This document shows positions 60,482-64,000 of a DNA stretch of 64,000 nucleotides, one piece after another. The notes beneath the pieces are model-generated. The model had not been told where the DNA came from, did not search any database, and saw only the letters and a program-made list of their open reading frames with translations. Positions within the stretch are counted from its first letter, which is position 1. The number at the start of each line of letters is the position of its first letter. Source of the stretch: Williamsia faeni (GTDB lineage Bacteria; Actinomycetota; Actinomycetes; Mycobacteriales; Mycobacteriaceae); assembly GCA_003202005.1 (NCBI GenBank), contig QJJF01000006.1:110074-174073 (forward strand), read 5' to 3'. A program made the translations under genes and the position numbers.

Positions 60482-62893
60482 GTGACACCGACCTACGACC
60501 AGGTGAGCACCTGGAAGCCACACAACCTGTCCATCGTTGCCACCGCGGTCCGCGAACTTCAGGACACCTTGTCGCGCGAGGCACCGAATGCCGGGAACCC
60601 CGTCTTGAACCTCACGTCCACGCAATGGCAGGGGCTCAGTCGAACCGCATCGGATGAACGCGCCGAATCCATCACCCGGTGGCTGCGGAACGCGGCCGAT
60701 ATCAGCGGAGATCTTGCGACGACGTTGGAGGATTCGGACGCCGATATCCGAGGAGCCATGGATGCCTTGGGTAACGGCCGCGAGGCGGCCGCGCTCCAGG
60801 GTTATCTACTAAGCACCGGGGACTCGAATTACAACGTGAGCTTCTCCGAAGACAACGCTCCCGAGGGGAACGAATACGACGCGCAGACGGCCCGTGAGTG
60901 GCAGGGATATCTGCTTGGCCTCGGGCAGGCAGCCGATACGGCGGTGACCAACGCGAACACTGCAATCGGGGCTGCGCTCGACAATCTCACCGGCGTCGCG
61001 CCGGCGTCGATCGCGCAGAACAGCGCCACCATCGATCCCACACGGGCCGCCGCCGATGCCGAAGCGATTCTCGACGGAACCGCAACACCCGAGCAGCGCG
61101 CACGATTCATTCAGGCCACCCGCTTGACCCCCGAGCAGCTGGCCAAACTCGAGGCCGGCGAACGGATCGAAATACCGCCGAACCAACTCGAGTACATCCG
61201 TCTTGCCACCGGCATGATCGATGTCGGCAACGGCCAGGTCAGCGGAATAGGGGCGTTCGAGAAATTCGGTACACGTCCAGGTGAAGAACCCTTGCGGTCG
61301 TCCCTCGCGAACGGTCTCCAGATCCTGTCGAATGAAAAGGTCCATGCCGGTGACACACAGGGCGGATATGGCGCTCTTCCCCAGTCCATCAAGGATGTGA
61401 TCGTGGCGGGTGGCTCGCCTCTGGGTGCGTCGCTCACCGACTCCCAACGTGTCACGTTGCAGCGCGCCGGCGTCCTCGGTAATTTGTTGAACACCGGCGA
61501 TCCCCGCTATCAGGCAGGAACCGAGATCGACCGCGGTCTTGGCGAACTCGCCCTGAACTACACCGATTTCCAGGCAACCCATGAACAGCAGCTCTACGGC
61601 AGCGGTCTGAATCCGAACGACTTCGGATCGCTGCAGGACGTACTCGAGACGGTCGGGCAGGACAAGCAATGGGTACATGCGGCCTTCACCGGGTCGGGCG
61701 GCGCCGACGTCATCCACGATCTGATGACGGTTCAGTTCACCGACGACGGCAAAGCGGCCGGTGAGTTCTGGAGGATCAGCGAAGACAGCGCCCGCTTCAC
61801 CGATTGGGGCACGCCCAGCGACGCCAGAACGGCAGATCAGCGCGCCGACTTCGCCACCTCCGAACGTTCGGGGGAAATTCTCGATGCGATGTTGCGCTAT
61901 GCCGGTAGCCCGGAGGGATACAGCAGCCTGATGGACATTCCTGGCGTCGCCGACAATCAATCTGTCGGACAGTTGAACCCGGAAGCCTTGCGCATCCTTG
62001 CCGAAACGCTCAAGCCTTACGCCGCGGAACTCGGTGACCAGCAGGATTCGTCTCTCGTCGGTTTCAATGACGCCGATCCAGGAATGGGCGATTCGTATCG
62101 GAATCTCCTGCACCAGCGCGAGAACGATTTCGAAGGCGGTTCGCGCATCTTTGCTCTACTTGGTACCGATGAGGTCGCGGCGAAGAACTTCTATGGCGCG
62201 GTCTATGACCAGATTGCCGAAGAGTCTGTGGCCTACGCGAAGAATCCCGATGACGGCGATGCCGCCGACCGACTCGCATTGATGGCGCATCTGCGGGGTC
62301 TGTCCGATGAGGGCCTGCTGTATGCGGCGCAGGATGCAGCCGGCGACGACTACGAAGCGGCACAGAAGGCATACGAGATGAAGAGCAACATCCTTGACGA
62401 CTTCGTCAGCATCAGCGATCTGGTAACGGACAAGGCCCCGGGATCGAGCATTCTCCTCGATCTCGTCGAAAACGATCTCAGGAATTCACTGCTCGGCCCT
62501 TCGCCGGACAGTAAAGATTTTGACGCAGAGAATTACAAGGCGCACCTCGGTCAGTCTGGAGCGACGGGCGATGCCGTGAACGACCTACGCGCAGCGATCG
62601 TCACCGCCACCGACGGCGATATCCGGTCGGTTATCGACCCAGATTGGGTCAAGCACCACGAAGGCTGGTTCAACTCGGACGGCACCCTCAGGACGCGACA
62701 AGAGATCGTTGACTACCAAGACGACAATGGCGCACGTCCTTACAACGCGGGTGCGTTCGACAGGGGCGCCCGAACCATTCTGGATCAGATCGCACAGACC
62801 AAGAACAGCAACCCCGGTTACCTCAACGACGACTATCTTGACGTGTGGGCCACATCGGAAGAACTGGACTCAAAATGGGATCTGCCGCACTGA
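60482..62893 (+). CDS. Large WXG-module protein, putative type VII effector
   Basis: This 803-residue protein has no signal peptide or membrane helix. Residues 1-170 form a WXG100-like helical module with STQWQGLS at the turn (W49-G51), preceded and followed by long helices. Residues 170-340 contain LTPEQLAKLEAGERIEIPPNQLEYI and further helical repeats. The remainder is mixed helix and loop with several Asp-rich segments (FNDADPGMGD, AKNPDDGDAADR), ending in DVWATSEELDSKWDLPH. The architecture resembles the mycobacterial TPR-repeat-region proteins and LXG effectors. No known toxin motif was recognised in the C-terminal third. It starts six bases after a small helical protein and ends one base before a lipoprotein gene, a partner-effector-immunity order. 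Confidence 0.82.
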   Translation: MTPTYDQVSTWKPHNLSIVATAVRELQDTLSREAPNAGNPVLNLTSTQWQGLSRTASDERAESITRWLRNAADISGDLATTLEDSDADIRGAMDALGNGREAAALQGYLLSTGDSNYNVSFSEDNAPEGNEYDAQTAREWQGYLLGLGQAADTAVTNANTAIGAALDNLTGVAPASIAQNSATIDPTRAAADAEAILDGTATPEQRARFIQATRLTPEQLAKLEAGERIEIPPNQLEYIRLATGMIDVGNGQVSGIGAFEKFGTRPGEEPLRSSLANGLQILSNEKVHAGDTQGGYGALPQSIKDVIVAGGSPLGASLTDSQRVTLQRAGVLGNLLNTGDPRYQAGTEIDRGLGELALNYTDFQATHEQQLYGSGLNPNDFGSLQDVLETVGQDKQWVHAAFTGSGGADVIHDLMTVQFTDDGKAAGEFWRISEDSARFTDWGTPSDARTADQRADFATSERSGEILDAMLRYAGSPEGYSSLMDIPGVADNQSVGQLNPEALRILAETLKPYAAELGDQQDSSLVGFNDADPGMGDSYRNLLHQRENDFEGGSRIFALLGTDEVAAKNFYGAVYDQIAEESVAYAKNPDDGDAADRLALMAHLRGLSDEGLLYAAQDAAGDDYEAAQKAYEMKSNILDDFVSISDLVTDKAPGSSILLDLVENDLRNSLLGPSPDSKDFDAENYKAHLGQSGATGDAVNDLRAAIVTATDGDIRSVIDPDWVKHHEGWFNSDGTLRTRQEIVDYQDDNGARPYNAGAFDRGARTILDQIAQTKNSNPGYLNDDYLDVWATSEELDSKWDLPH

Positions 62894-62894
62894 A

Positions 62895-63761
62895 ATGAGA
62901 CACCGAAATCGCCCGCTGACGAAGATAACCTTGGCATTCGCCGCCGCCACGGCCTTGGTCCTGACCGGTTGCAGCACTGCCAGCACACCAGCCCCCACCA
63001 GCACCCAACCGACGCCCGACGTGCCGTACACCACCATCTGGTCCGCCGCCGACGGAATCAACCTGAACACCCGCCCCGCCGAACTGATCCGCGCCACAGT
63101 CGAATCCGGCGAAATGAGCGGCTGGACCGGGGTCGACTACTCTTTCCCCGGCTTCGCAGACGCCATCGCCAACGCCACCGACTACAACGGCTACTGGGGC
63201 AACACCACCCAACCCCCCAGCCCCGACAACCTGGTTAGTCTTGACTGGAGGCTGTTCGCCCGGCACATCACAACCCTGAGTGCCACCGACAGCCACGTCA
63301 CCGCCCGCGTCTGCACCCTCCACCTCCCCCTCGTAGACCAGGACGTCGTCCTCAAATCCACCGGATACACGAGCAGCTTCGGGTCGGTCACCCAGCCGTA
63401 CACCGTCGACGTCACCCTCACGAAACCCGCCAGCACCACCCCTGGCACCAGCGGCCAACCCGACCGCGCCCCCGACATCCACAACCCCCGCGCCCTCGAC
63501 GTCCCCGACTGGAACGTCTTCTCTCCCTGGACGATCAGCTCCATCACACTCCTCGAAGGCGTCAACGATTACTACGGCACAGAGCCCGAATGCATGGCCT
63601 GGTGGCGGCAGAAATACCCCGGCTGGGACGGCACCTCACTGACCTTCGGACCACCCGCCCCCATCACCACCGACACCGGGTTCTTCGAAGCACTCATGAT
63701 CACCCGGCCCGGACCACCCAACTACCCCGAATGGTTGGGTCCCAAAGGCGCCGACGCCTGA
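62895..63761 (+). CDS. Lipoprotein immediately downstream of the putative effector
   Basis: This 288-residue lipoprotein starts MRHRNRPLTKITLAFAAATA, with the lipobox LTGC giving the modified cysteine near residue 26, then a Thr/Pro/Ser linker. The exported domain begins YTTIWSAADGINLNTRPAELIR and is rich in Trp and Tyr, with cysteines in ARVCTLHL and EPECMAW. Its ATG follows the effector stop by one base, so the two are co-translated. A nearly identical start recurs in the next gene. An immunity or surface-receptor role for the effector is possible. I know no characterised homologue. Confidence 0.82.
   Translation: MRHRNRPLTKITLAFAAATALVLTGCSTASTPAPTSTQPTPDVPYTTIWSAADGINLNTRPAELIRATVESGEMSGWTGVDYSFPGFADAIANATDYNGYWGNTTQPPSPDNLVSLDWRLFARHITTLSATDSHVTARVCTLHLPLVDQDVVLKSTGYTSSFGSVTQPYTVDVTLTKPASTTPGTSGQPDRAPDIHNPRALDVPDWNVFSPWTISSITLLEGVNDYYGTEPECMAWWRQKYPGWDGTSLTFGPPAPITTDTGFFEALMITRPGPPNYPEWLGPKGADA
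62998..63120 (+). repeat. 123-bp direct repeat, copy 1
   Basis: This segment of the first lipoprotein gene is identical, base for base, to 63877-63999 in the second lipoprotein gene. It covers the codons for the linker end and the YTTIWSAADGINLN start of the mature domain. The flanking signal peptides differ. Confidence 0.95.
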
Positions 63762-63767
63762 AACCCG

Positions 63768-64000
63768 ATGACACCACACAAATACCCCACCGCCCGCACT
63801 GTCCTAGCGGCCACCGCGGCCACGGCCCTGATCATGGTTCTGACCAGCTGCATCAGCACCAACACGCCAGCACCGCCCAGCACCCAACCGACGCCCGACG
63901 TGCCGTACACCACCATCTGGTCCGCCGCCGACGGAATCAACCTGAACACCCGCCCCGCCGAACTGATCCGCGCCACAGTCGAATCCGGCGAAATGAGCGC
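63768..64000 (+). CDS. Second lipoprotein, tandem paralogue (cut by window edge)
   Basis: The visible 77 codons start at an ATG six bases after the previous stop. They encode a signal peptide with lipobox LTSC, then a Pro/Thr linker and the same mature start YTTIWSAADGINLNTRPAEL as the preceding gene. The signal peptide differs clearly from the first copy, while the next 123 bases are identical, which suggests gene conversion or a very recent partial duplication. The rest of the gene lies beyond the window. A series of such lipoproteins may follow. Confidence 0.85.
   Translation, partial: MTPHKYPTARTVLAATAATALIMVLTSCISTNTPAPPSTQPTPDVPYTTIWSAADGINLNTRPAELIRATVESGEMS
63877..63999 (+). repeat. 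123-bp direct repeat, copy 2
   Basis: This is an exact copy of 62998-63120 at a distance of 879 bases, which is in frame with the first copy. Identity ends at the last base of the window, so the true extent could be longer only if position 64000 is a single mismatch. Confidence 0.95.

Noticed and set aside
52446..64000. Prophage or integrative element
   Set aside because: No integrase, transposase, phage structural gene, tRNA target or flanking direct repeats were found; the genes are ESX-associated families.

Overview
This window is a high-GC actinobacterial chromosome segment. It almost certainly comes from the order Mycobacteriales (mycolic-acid bacteria). The gene set and order closely follow the Mycobacterium tuberculosis stretch from about Rv3205c to Rv3253c: moeZ, DUF3152, fasR, DUF3107, rhlE, parA-like, gpm2, whiB1, pdtaS, biotin-carrier protein, rshA-sigH, aroA, rsgA, desA3, secA1, hpf, comF, lpqB-mtrB-mtrA, tmk, sahH, alkB-rubA-rubB. 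The alkane hydroxylase cluster, the rearrangements and the insertions relative to Mycobacterium suggest Gordonia or a close relative. That genus call is an inference from gene content; no rRNA or tRNA gene was seen.

Layout. Positions 1-13,080: a truncated nitrate/nitrite transporter, then moeZ, fasR, the RhlE-type helicase and small conserved genes, ending in a lipid kinase that carries an in-frame triple repeat. Positions 13,081-18,850: a stress and redox block with whiB1 behind a CRP-type site, the PdtaS sensor kinase, a 72-residue biotin carrier, the 24-codon ribosomal protein bL37, sigH-rshA with its own SigH-type promoter and two candidate starts, and an HxlR regulator divergent from a quinone reductase. 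Positions 18,871-33,171: membrane and lipid genes, aroA-rsgA, two tandem acyl-CoA desaturases and their ferredoxin-reductase partner. The desaturase and reductase promoters carry the same palindromic operator although they lie 3 kb apart. Positions 33,172-45,660: secA1, hpf, comF, lpqB-mtrB-mtrA, an inverted tmk and three tandem small membrane-anchored paralogues. Positions 45,664-52,250: sahH, a TetR regulator and rubB-rubA-alkB in a tightly overlapping operon, then an amino-acid permease and a cation-efflux protein.

Positions 52,446-64,000 hold the most unusual part, a type VII (ESX) secretion-associated island built as two divergent operons. The leftward one encodes an EspH-like protein, a YbaB-fold protein, an EspC-like protein, a large Pro/Gly-rich protein, PE-like, PPE-like and EspG-like proteins and two WXG100 proteins. 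The rightward one encodes an EspI-like ATPase, a TM2-domain protein, a small helical protein, an 803-residue protein with an N-terminal WXG module and two nearly duplicate lipoproteins. No Ecc membrane core or mycosin gene is present in the window. The order small helical protein, large WXG effector, lipoprotein resembles the partner-effector-immunity arrangement of LXG toxins.

Non-coding signals found by eye include intrinsic terminators after whiB1, the second helicase, the third Rv0361-like gene and the permease. They also include an 83-bp three-way-junction element downstream of secA1, a tandem repeat at the secA1 stop, and an 8-residue duplication inside the first membrane helix of MtrB.
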